In this document: positions 1 to 6,868 of the stretch, one piece after another
Layout: each line of letters begins with the position of its first letter
How positions within the stretch are numbered: the stretch's first letter is position 1
Assembly: GCA_051745535.1 (NCBI GenBank)
Contig: JBNJED010000008.1
Coordinates: 1 to 27,296 of the forward strand
DNA: 27,296 nt
From: Thiohalospira sp051745535
GTDB taxonomy: Bacteria; Pseudomonadota; Gammaproteobacteria; Thiohalospirales; Thiohalospiraceae
Direction of reading: 5' to 3'
Notes under the pieces: model-generated
Told to the model about the DNA's origin: nothing
What the model saw: only the letters and a program-made list of their open reading frames with translations
The model's database searches: none
Position numbers and translations under genes: made by a program

Positions 1-982
1 GACCCTCGACCTTGCCGGCACGTTTCAGCCGCGACCGCCGATGACCGCCGATCTCCGGCTCACCGGCAAGGGGGTGCAGGTGGTCGACCTCCCCGAGGCG
101 CGCGTGCAGGCGACGCCGGACCTGCGGCTGGAGCTGACCCCCGAAGAGGTAGCCTTCACCGGCGAGGTCCGGATCCCCGAGGCCCGCCTGGTCCTGCCGG
201 AGGGGGGAGGTGCAACGGGGGCCTCCCCTTCTCCCGACGTAGTCTACCGCGACGCCCGGGAGGAGGAGGCGGGGCTGCCGGTCCGGGCCGATATCCGGCT
301 GTTGCTGGGGCCCCGGATCTATCTGCGCGGCCACGGTTTCCGCGGCCGGCTGGAGGGGGATCTGCGGCTGCTGCAGGAGCCGGGGAGCCCGCCCCGCGGG
401 CGGGGCGAGCTGGTCATCCAGGACGGCCACTACCGCGCCTGGGGTCAGGAGCTCACCGTCGACAATGGCCGGCTGCTCTTCGCCGATACCCCGGTGGACA
501 ACCCCGGCCTCGACCTCCGGGCCGAACGGCCCGGCCTGCCGGTGACCGCCGGCGTCCACGTGGGCGGCCGCCTGCGCAACCCGAACCTGGCGCTCTACTC
601 GGACCCGGCCATGGAGGACAGCGAGATCCTCTCCTGGGTCGTCCTGGGCCGACCGCTGGAATCGGCCAGCGGCGAGGAGGGGGCGAGCCTGGCGGCCGCG
701 GCCACCGCCCTGCAGCTTACCGGCGGGAGCCGACTGGCCAACCAGCTGGGGGATCGCTTCGGCATTGACGAGGTGGGCATCGCCTCGGGGACCACTGCGG
801 ACTCCGCCGCGCTGGTCCTGGGGACCTGGCTCTCGCCGCGGCTCTACGTGCGCTACGCCATCGGCCTCACCGAGGACATCAACACCCTGCGCACCCGCTA
901 CCTGCTGGACGACCAGTGGACCCTGGAGGCCGAGACCGGCGAGGCCAGCGGCATCGACCTCCTCTGGTCCATCGACCGGTAG
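1..982 (+). CDS. tamB: TamB C-terminal part (translocation and assembly module), 5' end outside window
   Basis: The frame is open from base 2, and the first in-frame ATG (41) sits inside continuous protein, so this is the last ~325 residues of a larger gene. The fragment has the alternating hydrophobic/polar beta-strand pattern of the TamB C-terminal domain (DUF490) and ends in the family's typical tail (SGIDLLWSIDR). TamB is an inner-membrane-anchored periplasmic protein that works with the outer-membrane protein TamA and is implicated in autotransporter assembly and phospholipid transport between membranes. A segment before the end (SWVVLGRPL) also fits the family. A tamA gene would be expected upstream, outside the window. 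The family call is confident; the function is taken from the family. Confidence 0.85.
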   Translation, partial: TLDLAGTFQPRPPMTADLRLTGKGVQVVDLPEARVQATPDLRLELTPEEVAFTGEVRIPEARLVLPEGGGATGASPSPDVVYRDAREEEAGLPVRADIRLLLGPRIYLRGHGFRGRLEGDLRLLQEPGSPPRGRGELVIQDGHYRAWGQELTVDNGRLLFADTPVDNPGLDLRAERPGLPVTAGVHVGGRLRNPNLALYSDPAMEDSEILSWVVLGRPLESASGEEGASLAAAATALQLTGGSRLANQLGDRFGIDEVGIASGTTADSAALVLGTWLSPRLYVRYAIGLTEDINTLRTRYLLDDQWTLEAETGEASGIDLLWSIDR

Positions 983-1025
983 CCCCGGAGGCCCCACCGC
1001 ATGGCCGCCCTGCCCGCCGCGGCGC

Positions 1026-1059
1026 TACAATCCGGGGCACCGGATACCACAAGAGGAGG
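1026..1059 (+). promoter_or_regulatory. Possible -10 element and strong Shine-Dalgarno of the thioredoxin-fold gene
   Basis: TACAAT at 1026-1031 is one base from the sigma70 -10 consensus. The purine-rich AAGAGGAGG at 1051-1059 lies 6 bases before the ATG at 1066 and fixes that start. No convincing -35 hexamer is visible in the GC-rich sequence upstream, so the promoter part is tentative. Confidence 0.35.
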
Positions 1060-1065
1060 CCCCCA

Positions 1066-1647
1066 ATGTCCCTGACACCGTCCACCATGCTGGAGCTGGG
1101 CACCCCCGCCCCGGACTTCGCCCTCCCCGAGCCGCTCACCGGCGAGACCGTCCGCCTGGCCGACTTCGGCGACGCCCGGGGGCTGCTGGTGGTTTTCATG
1201 TGCAACCACTGCCCCTACGTCAAGCACCTGCGCGACGGCCTAATCGCCTGGGCGCGGGACTACACCCCCCGGGGCATCGCCACCGTCGCCATCAGCAGCA
1301 ACGACGTGGACAACTACCCCGATGACGCCCCGGAGAAGATGGCCGAGGAGGCGCGGTCCTTCGAGTATCCCTTCCCCTACCTCCACGACGCGGACCAGTC
1401 CGTGGCGAAGGCCTACCGTGCCGCCTGCACCCCCGACTTCTTCCTCTTCGACGGCGAGCAGCGGCTCTTCTACCGCGGCCAGTTCGACCGCGCCCGGCCC
1501 GGCAACGAGGAGCCAGTGACCGGCTCCGATCTGCGCGCTGCCGCGCACGCCCTGCTCGCCGGCGAGCCGGCCCCGGCGGAGCAGGTCCCGAGCATGGGCT
1601 GCAACATCAAGTGGAAGCCGGGCAACGAGCCGGACTACTTCGGCTGA
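1066..1647 (+). CDS. Thioredoxin-fold AhpC/TSA-type redox protein
   Basis: A 193-residue protein of the AhpC/TSA (redoxin) superfamily. An N-terminal APDFALPEP segment is followed by the strand VVFMCNHCPYVKH, which carries a CxxC-type pair at Cys46 and Cys49, and later by the cis-Pro region (ACTPDFFLFD). The C-terminal MGCNIKWKPGNEP tail is typical of a family of thioredoxin-like proteins annotated as thiol-disulfide isomerase or peroxiredoxin-like. No signal peptide is visible, so it is probably cytoplasmic. The frame stays open upstream to 916 but overlaps tamB there; the ATG at 1066 with its strong ribosome binding site is preferred. The substrate is unknown. Confidence 0.8.
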   Translation: MSLTPSTMLELGTPAPDFALPEPLTGETVRLADFGDARGLLVVFMCNHCPYVKHLRDGLIAWARDYTPRGIATVAISSNDVDNYPDDAPEKMAEEARSFEYPFPYLHDADQSVAKAYRAACTPDFFLFDGEQRLFYRGQFDRARPGNEEPVTGSDLRAAAHALLAGEPAPAEQVPSMGCNIKWKPGNEPDYFG

Positions 1648-1677
1648 GGCCAGAGGGGGACGACGCCGCGCACCCCG

Positions 1678-1714
1678 GTCATACGGCGGTCACCTCCCTG
1701 TCATCACGGTGTCA
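1678..1714 (+). promoter_or_regulatory. Four GTCA direct repeats at 11-bp period: candidate Pho box
   Basis: GTCA occurs at 1678, 1689, 1700 and 1711, exactly one helical turn (11 bp) apart. The last two units read CTGTCATCACGGTGTCAC, close to the PhoB box consensus of two CTGTCAT-like 7-mers separated by 4 bp. A weak -10-like AGTATC (1729-1734) lies 14 bases after the last repeat, as expected for a PhoB class promoter in which the box replaces the -35. Orientation and order point to transcription rightward into the 18-codon ORF at 1762. Binding by PhoB is inferred; another OmpR-family regulator is possible. Confidence 0.6.
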
Positions 1715-1761
1715 CGTGCCAGCGCGCAGTATCGCGGGGCAGACCCAGGCAGGAGGACCCC

Positions 1762-1818
1762 ATGATGGACAGTGCAACCCGGTCCGCCGGCGGCGACGAC
1801 CTTTTCGACAGCCAGTAG
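1762..1818 (+). CDS. 18-codon micro-ORF downstream of the Pho-box-like repeats
   Basis: A short ORF encodes MMDSATRSAGGDDLFDSQ and stops at TAG (1816-1818). It has a strong AGGAGG Shine-Dalgarno at 1751-1756, placed 5 or 8 bases before the two tandem ATGs. The peptide is hydrophilic and acidic at its end, with no membrane segment and no recognised family. No other plus-strand gene follows before 2331, and the convergent DUF1992 gene ends 8 bases after its stop. It may be a real small protein, the leader of an antisense or regulatory transcript, or the 5' remnant of a phosphate-regulated gene whose body was lost. Coding status is uncertain. Confidence 0.4.
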   Translation: MMDSATRSAGGDDLFDSQ

Positions 1819-1826
1819 GGCGGGTC

Positions 1827-2207
1827 CTACTCGCCCTGCTCCAGCCGCTCCAGGTGGGCGCGCAGCCGCTCGGCGTAGTCGTGGACCGCCCGCGGCGTGC
1901 GCCCCTCGTGGAGGCGCTGCAGGACCACGCGCAGCCGCCGGCCGCCCCGGTCGCGGGCGTCGCGGTCCGCCTCGGCCTCGGCCTGGCGGATGAGGGTCTC
2001 CACCTCCCGGAGCTCGCGCATGGACTCCAGCTCCGGGGGGACGAAACCCGCATTCTTGAGCAGGCGATAGCCGGCACGCAGCTCCTCCGGGACGAGGCTG
2101 TCATCCTCCAGGGCCAGCGGCTCGCCCCGCCCGGGGAGCTCGTCGAACTCCCCGCGCTCGGCGGCCTCGCGGATGCGCTGTTCGGCCAGTTCGTCGAGCA
2201 GGCTCAC
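1827..2207 (-). CDS. DUF1992 (DnaJ-homologue subfamily C28-like) protein
   Basis: A 126-residue, charged, helical protein. Its N-terminus (LLDELAEQRIREAAERGEFD) and the following PGRGEPL segment match the DUF1992 / DnaJ-homologue C28-like conserved domain, known as YhdN in enterobacteria. The central part has the family pattern of a NAGFVPPELE motif and an arginine-rich helix (residues ~45-100). No J-domain is present, as in other bacterial members. The molecular role is not established. It is transcribed leftward, divergent from the ATPase gene at 2331 and convergent with the micro-ORF at 1762. Confidence 0.8.
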   Translation of the reverse strand: MSLLDELAEQRIREAAERGEFDELPGRGEPLALEDDSLVPEELRAGYRLLKNAGFVPPELESMRELREVETLIRQAEAEADRDARDRGGRRLRVVLQRLHEGRTPRAVHDYAERLRAHLERLEQGE

Positions 2208-2274
2208 CCTCGCCCCCTACGCCATTCATTTGGGCCGCCATTCTAGCATCGGCGGCCGCTACCCTCCGCCCGAC

Positions 2275-2315
2275 ACCCCGATCACCCGGGACCCCGATCG
2301 CCCGGCACCCCGGTC
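2275..2315. repeat. 16-bp tandem repeat, 2.5 copies, upstream of the R3H/AAA gene
   Basis: Copies are ACCCCGATCACCCGGG (2275-2290) and ACCCCGATCGCCCGGC (2291-2306), then a partial ACCCCGGTC (2307-2315). The repeat ends 15 bases before the ATG at 2331, inside the divergent promoter region shared with the DUF1992 gene. It could be a protein-binding array or just a slippage-derived repeat. Confidence 0.6.
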
Positions 2316-2330
2316 TGATAGGCTGGGCCC

Positions 2331-3839
2331 ATGGAAGAGTACACCGACGACCTCACCGCCCTGCTGGACCTCCTGCCGCCGGACCTGCGGGCGGCCGCCG
2401 CCGCCCTGGATCCGGAGCGCCTCGTGGAGTTCGTCCTCGACCGCGGCCGTCCGGCTACGGCCCGACTGGACCACGGCCGCACCGAACTCTCCGCCGTCCC
2501 GCTGGAGCAGGCCGAGCTCGATGCCATCGCCGCCCGGATCGGCACCTTCAGCGCCGACAACCGCGCCGGCGTGGAGGGGACGCTCCACCGCATCGCCGCC
2601 ATCCGCAACCGCCAGGGCCGCATCATCGGTCTGACCCTCCGCGTCGGCCGCGCCGCCCACGGCATCGTCGAGCCCATCCACGACGTGGTCGCCGCGGGCC
2701 GCAGCCTGCTGCTCCTGGGCCGGCCCGGCGTCGGCAAGACCACGCTGCTGCGGGAGACGGCCCGGGTCCTGGCCGACGAGTGCGACCGGCGGGTGGTCAT
2801 CGTCGATACCGCCGGGGAGATCGCCGGCGACGGCGACGTCCCCCACCCGGCCATCGGCAGCGCCCGGCGCATGCCGGTAGCGGACCCGCGCCAGCAGGAC
2901 CGGGTGATGATCGAGGCGGTGGAGAACCACATGCCCGAGGCCATCATCGTCGACGAGATCGGCACCGAGGCGGAGGCGCGCGCCGCCCGGACCATCGCCG
3001 AGCGCGGCGTGCAGCTGGTGGCCACCGCCCACGGCCACTCCCTGGAGAACCTCCTGCGCAACCCGGTCCTGGACGACCTGGTGGGCGGTGTGCAGACCGT
3101 GATCCTCGGCGACGACGAGGCCCGCGCCCGGGGCGGCCAGAAGACGGTCCAGGAGCGCCGCGGCCCGCCCGCCTTCACCGCCGTGGTGGAGATCGTCGAG
3201 CGCGGCGAGCTGCGCCTGCACCCGGATACCGGCCGGGCCGTGGATCGCCTGCTGGCCGGGCGCGCACCGCGCTGGGAGGCGCGCACCGCCCGTGCCGAAG
3301 CGGCGTCCGCACCCTCTTCAGGGAGCACCCCCGCTGCCGGGGCCCCGGCCTCCGCCCCGGACTCCCCGGGGCGCCGGGGAATTACCCGCCTGCTGGCCTA
3401 CGGCGTCAGCCGGGAATCGGTGGACCGGGTCCTGCGCACCGAGGGACTGCCGGCGGAGACGGTGACCAACGCCGACCGCGCCGACATGGTGGTGGCCCTG
3501 CGCAGCCGCGCCGACGATCCCCGGCTCCAGCGGTTGGTGGATACCGCGACCATCCCCCTGGTGACGGTGAAGAAGAACTCCACCGCCCAGATCCGCCGGG
3601 CCCTCGCCGATGCCTTCAACCAGGTCCACGGCGCCGATCCGGACGACGTGGATGCCGTGGTTCGGGAGAGCGAGGCCGCCGTCCGCCGCGCCCGAGAGAG
3701 TGGGGAGGAGGTCGCACTGCCGCCGCGCGAGAGCGCCCTGCGCCGCCTGCAGCACCGGATCGTCGTGCGCGAGGGGCTGGTCGCGGAGAGCCGGGGCAGT
3801 GGTGATCGGCGCCACCTGATAGTGCTACCGCCGGAATAG
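2331..3839 (+). CDS. AAA-type ATPase with C-terminal R3H domain (Ycf45/SpoIIIAA-like)
   Basis: A 502-residue protein. The N-terminal region (1-120) resembles the region before the ATPase core in Ycf45/SpoIIIAA-like proteins. A Walker A motif GRPGVGKTT lies at 130-138 and Walker B AIIVDEIG at 204-211, followed by the sensor-like VATAHGHSLENLLRNP region. A low-complexity Ala/Ser/Pro linker (~310-350) leads to a second half with a C-terminal R3H signature (RRLQH spacing, then VAESRGSGDRRHLIVLP), which binds single-stranded nucleic acid in other families. The same architecture occurs in cyanobacterial and algal-plastid Ycf45. The function is unknown; a nucleic-acid-remodelling ATPase is inferred. 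It has its own start after the 16-bp repeats and ends 64 bases before siaA. Confidence 0.82.
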   Translation: MEEYTDDLTALLDLLPPDLRAAAAALDPERLVEFVLDRGRPATARLDHGRTELSAVPLEQAELDAIAARIGTFSADNRAGVEGTLHRIAAIRNRQGRIIGLTLRVGRAAHGIVEPIHDVVAAGRSLLLLGRPGVGKTTLLRETARVLADECDRRVVIVDTAGEIAGDGDVPHPAIGSARRMPVADPRQQDRVMIEAVENHMPEAIIVDEIGTEAEARAARTIAERGVQLVATAHGHSLENLLRNPVLDDLVGGVQTVILGDDEARARGGQKTVQERRGPPAFTAVVEIVERGELRLHPDTGRAVDRLLAGRAPRWEARTARAEAASAPSSGSTPAAGAPASAPDSPGRRGITRLLAYGVSRESVDRVLRTEGLPAETVTNADRADMVVALRSRADDPRLQRLVDTATIPLVTVKKNSTAQIRRALADAFNQVHGADPDDVDAVVRESEAAVRRARESGEEVALPPRESALRRLQHRIVVREGLVAESRGSGDRRHLIVLPPE

Positions 3840-3859
3840 CGGGTTCCGGATTTAGACCG

Positions 3860-3885
3860 ATTCCCTTATGATAGTGGGAATAGTC
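3860..3885 (+). promoter_or_regulatory. siaA promoter region: inverted repeat flanking a -10-like box
   Basis: ATTCCC (3860-3865) and GGGAAT (3876-3881) form an inverted repeat with a 10-base spacer; flanking GAC (3855-3857) and GTC (3883-3885) extend the symmetry imperfectly. TATGAT (3867-3872), a good sigma70 -10, lies in the spacer. A weak -35 (TTCCGG, 3844-3849) is 17 bases upstream. A dimeric regulator bound here would cover the -10 of the sia operon; the regulator is not known. Confidence 0.4.
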
Positions 3886-3903
3886 TAGGATACGGGCGGG
3901 ACC

Positions 3904-5922
3904 ATGGCGCGGTGGGGCTTCGGGCTGCGGGCGAAGGCAATGGGGGCGCTCCTGGCCGCCTTCCTGCTCGCCCTCATCCCCCTGGGCCTCGCCGGCTGGC
4001 AGCTGGTCGATGCCGTCCGCTCCCACTTCGGCGAGGCCTACGCCCGCAACTTCACCGACCTCCACGCCCAGCGCATCATCACCCGCATCCAGCGCGATCT
4101 GGCCCTTTCCCGACAGCTGGCCGATTCCACGGTGACCGAGGACTGGGTCCGAAACCCGGATTCAGAGGCCGCGCGGGATCGCTTCTTCCGGGAAGCGGAG
4201 CGCTATCGCGATAACTTCCGCAACGGCACCTACTTCCTCATCGACGAAGACGGCGACTACTACCTCAACGAACCGGACAAGGAGTACAGCCGGCAACCGC
4301 GCTACACCCTCGACCCGGAAGCCGAGGATGATGAGTGGTTCTTCAACATCATGGCCGACGATGACCCGTTCGTGGTCAATGTCAACACCGACGAGGCGCT
4401 GGAGGCCACCCGGGTCTGGCTCAATGTCGTGGTCACCATCGACGGGGAGCGCCGGGCACTGGCGGGGACCGGTCTCGACCTGTCCCGGTTCCTGGAGGAG
4501 TTCGTCACGCCCGACGCCCCGGGCGTCACGCCTTTCATCATCGACGGGGACGGCGCCTTCCAGGCCCATCCGGATCCGGAGCGTATCGCCTATGGCTCCG
4601 GGGCCGGCATGGACCGGGATGAGGCCACCCTCCCCGAACTGCTGTCGGAGGCCGGTGCCCGCGACCTGCAAGAGGCCATGGCCGGGGCCTCGGGGGAGGA
4701 CGGGGCCGTGGAGACCCTCTGGACTTCCCTGGACGGGCAGGAACGGCTCCTGGCACTGACCCACGTCCCGGAGCTGGACTGGTATGTCGCCACCGCCGTC
4801 GACCTGCAGGCGGCTCGGGTCATGGAGGGGACATGGCTGCGCTGGAGCCTGGGCGCAGGACTCCTGACCCTGCTGCTCCTGCTGGGCGGCTTTGCCTGGG
4901 CGGTCAACCGACTCGTCCTGCGCCCCGTGCGAACCCTGCAGTCTTCCGCCAGCGCCATGGCCGAGGGGAACTACCAGGTCAGCCTGCCGGCAGCCCGCCA
5001 GGACGAGATCGGCGATCTCAGTCACGCCTTTGGCAGCATGGCCGAGCAGGTCCGGGCCCAGACAGAGGAGCTGGAGGACCGCGTTCAGCAGCGGACGCGG
5101 GAACTGGAAGAGGCCAACCGGGAGATGGCCTCGGCCCAGCGCAAGGTCAGTGACTCCATCGACTACGCCGGCCTCATCCAGCGAGCCCTCCTGCCCGATG
5201 CCCAGCTCGAGGAGCAGCTCGGTTCCGATCACTTCGTCCTGTGGCACCCGCGGGACGGGGTGGGGGGTGACTTCTACCTCTTCCACAGCGAGGGGGACCG
5301 CTTCCTCATCGGTGTGGTCGACTGCGCCGGCCACGGCGTCCCCGGCGCCCTGATGACGATGCTGGCCCGGGCCGCTTTTGACGATGCGGTCAACCGACTG
5401 GGGATCGAGTCGCCGGCCTCACTGCTTCACCATGCTGACACCACGCTGCGGGAGATGGTCCGCCAGTCCCGGATGCCCTCCTCCGTCGCCACCAACCTCG
5501 ATGCCGGCCTGGCCTGCGTCGACCGGAACGAGGGCCTTGTCCGCTATGCCGGCGCCCGGATCGGCCTCCACTGGAGCGACGGCGAACAGGTCGATATGAT
5601 TGCCGGGGGGCGCCGTGCCTTGTGCGATCGCCGGCACGGGGAATACACCGATGAGGAGTGCCGGGCCGATCCGGCGACGACCTTCTACATGGTCACCGAT
5701 GGCTACCTCGATCAGGCCGGTGGTGAACAGGGCTTCGGCTTTGGCAACCAACGTTTCACCGCCCTGCTGCGCGAACACGCACGCCGGCCGCTGGAGGAAC
5801 AGGCCCTGGCCCTGGAGGCGGCCCTGTCCGAATATCGTGGCGAGTACGAGCAGCGCGATGACATCACCGTACTCGCCTTCCGCCTAACCCCGAACCGGAG
5901 CCCCCGCCATGGCAAGCACTGA
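3904..5922 (+). CDS. siaA: SiaA: membrane sensor with SpoIIE/PP2C-type phosphatase domain
   Basis: 672 residues. A membrane segment (about 12-32), an extracytoplasmic Cache-like sensor (35-310), a second membrane segment (~314-335), a HAMP linker (~336-390) and a coiled coil (~390-420) lead to a SpoIIE-type PPM phosphatase. Metal-binding acids are visible: GGDFY (Asp456), VVDCAGHG (Asp473), VTDG (Asp599) and DDITVL (Asp652/653). In Pseudomonas, SiaA dephosphorylates SiaC so that SiaC can activate the cyclase SiaD, promoting aggregation and biofilm. It is the first gene of a four-gene operon and overlaps siaB by 14 bases. Family and operon context are strong; the ligand of the sensor is unknown. 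The Shine-Dalgarno is weak (GGGCGGG). Confidence 0.9.
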   Translation: MARWGFGLRAKAMGALLAAFLLALIPLGLAGWQLVDAVRSHFGEAYARNFTDLHAQRIITRIQRDLALSRQLADSTVTEDWVRNPDSEAARDRFFREAERYRDNFRNGTYFLIDEDGDYYLNEPDKEYSRQPRYTLDPEAEDDEWFFNIMADDDPFVVNVNTDEALEATRVWLNVVVTIDGERRALAGTGLDLSRFLEEFVTPDAPGVTPFIIDGDGAFQAHPDPERIAYGSGAGMDRDEATLPELLSEAGARDLQEAMAGASGEDGAVETLWTSLDGQERLLALTHVPELDWYVATAVDLQAARVMEGTWLRWSLGAGLLTLLLLLGGFAWAVNRLVLRPVRTLQSSASAMAEGNYQVSLPAARQDEIGDLSHAFGSMAEQVRAQTEELEDRVQQRTRELEEANREMASAQRKVSDSIDYAGLIQRALLPDAQLEEQLGSDHFVLWHPRDGVGGDFYLFHSEGDRFLIGVVDCAGHGVPGALMTMLARAAFDDAVNRLGIESPASLLHHADTTLREMVRQSRMPSSVATNLDAGLACVDRNEGLVRYAGARIGLHWSDGEQVDMIAGGRRALCDRRHGEYTDEECRADPATTFYMVTDGYLDQAGGEQGFGFGNQRFTALLREHARRPLEEQALALEAALSEYRGEYEQRDDITVLAFRLTPNRSPRHGKH

Positions 5923-6451
5923 TCTGTTCAGACTGCGGGAATACTTTCAGGAGCAGAATATCCTGCTCTGCTTTAACGGCCCCATCTCGCGCAGCCTCAT
6001 CGAAGAGATCGGCAACGCCCTGAAGAACTATCTCGAGGCCGAGGAGACCGCCCCGGACGCCGTCATGGACGTCTTCGGCGTCTACGTGGAAATGACCCAG
6101 AATATCCGGCACTACGCCACCCGGCAGGGTTACAACGACACCGAGAGTGCAGCCACCGTGGTGGTGGCGCGGGACGAGGACGGCCACTATCTGGTGGAGT
6201 CCGGCAACCTGGTGGAACCTGCTGACGGTGAGGCCCTCCTCCGACGCGTGGAGGAGCTGGCCGGCATGGACAGCGCCGAACTCAAGGCGGCCTTCAAGAG
6301 CCAGCTCCGTACGCCCCGGGAGATGGCCGCCGCCACCGGGGCCGGACTCGGCCTCATCGACATCGCCCGCAAATCCGCGCGACCACTGGCGGCGCAGCTG
6401 GAGGAAGCGCCCGGGGGGCGCTCCTTCTTCAGCCTCATCGCCACCATCTAG
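5909..6451 (+). CDS. siaB: SiaB: SiaC-directed protein kinase
   Basis: A 180-residue soluble protein of the SiaB/DUF6272 family, a GHKL-type fold related to anti-sigma kinases. The helix VYVEMTQNIRHYA carries the family's Glu/Asn pair (N-box equivalent), and TGAGLGLIDIARKS is the glycine-rich ATP lid region. In Pseudomonas, SiaB phosphorylates the switch protein SiaC, opposing SiaA. The start is an ATG inside the siaA 3' end, with GGAG about 8 bases upstream (within CCGGAGCCCC). It is followed 12 bases later by siaC with its own AGGAGG. Confidence 0.9.
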   Translation: MASTDLFRLREYFQEQNILLCFNGPISRSLIEEIGNALKNYLEAEETAPDAVMDVFGVYVEMTQNIRHYATRQGYNDTESAATVVVARDEDGHYLVESGNLVEPADGEALLRRVEELAGMDSAELKAAFKSQLRTPREMAAATGAGLGLIDIARKSARPLAAQLEEAPGGRSFFSLIATI

Positions 6452-6463
6452 GAGGGCCCTGAA

Positions 6464-6868
6464 ATGACCGAAAGCCCCATGCAGAGCCCCATCGAGCGCG
6501 CCTCGACCCGGTCCACACCGGCAGTCACGGCCGACAGTGAACGTGGCATGCTTGCCATGCAGGGGGACTCCTATCCCGAGAACTCCTACGAATTCTTTGG
6601 CGATATCATCCGCTGGGTGGAGAACTACCTACAGGAGTCTACGGCGCCTCTGCGGCTGGATCTGCGCCTAGCGTACCTGAATACCAGCTCCGTACGCGCC
6701 ATGCTGGACATCTTCGACCTCCTGGAGGAAGCCCACAACGGCGGCCGTGACGTCGCCGTGGAGTGGCTCTACGACCCGCGTAACGAGCGCGTCGCGGAAC
6801 TGGCCGCGGAGTTCAAGGAGGACTGTACCTTCCCCTTCGTGATTCAGCCCAGCGAGCCTGCAGAATGA
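6464..6868 (+). CDS. siaC: SiaC: phospho-switch protein (DUF1987)
   Basis: A 134-residue protein of the DUF1987 family with a SpoIIAA-like fold. After a variable 25-residue N-terminus come GDSYPENSYEFF and the conserved core LRLDLRLAYLNTSSVRAM. Thr74 in NTSS corresponds by alignment pattern to the threonine phosphorylated in Pseudomonas SiaC (Thr68). In that system the unphosphorylated form binds and activates SiaD. The start at 6464 has AGGAGG 7-12 bases upstream. The stop codon overlaps the siaD start (ATGA), implying coupled translation and probably fixed SiaC:SiaD stoichiometry. Confidence 0.9.
   Translation: MTESPMQSPIERASTRSTPAVTADSERGMLAMQGDSYPENSYEFFGDIIRWVENYLQESTAPLRLDLRLAYLNTSSVRAMLDIFDLLEEAHNGGRDVAVEWLYDPRNERVAELAAEFKEDCTFPFVIQPSEPAE

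Noticed and set aside
1819..1850. Hairpin AGGGCG/CGCCCT after the micro-ORF as a terminator
   Set aside because: Only 6 bp of stem and no T-tract, and it overlaps the DUF1992 stop region.
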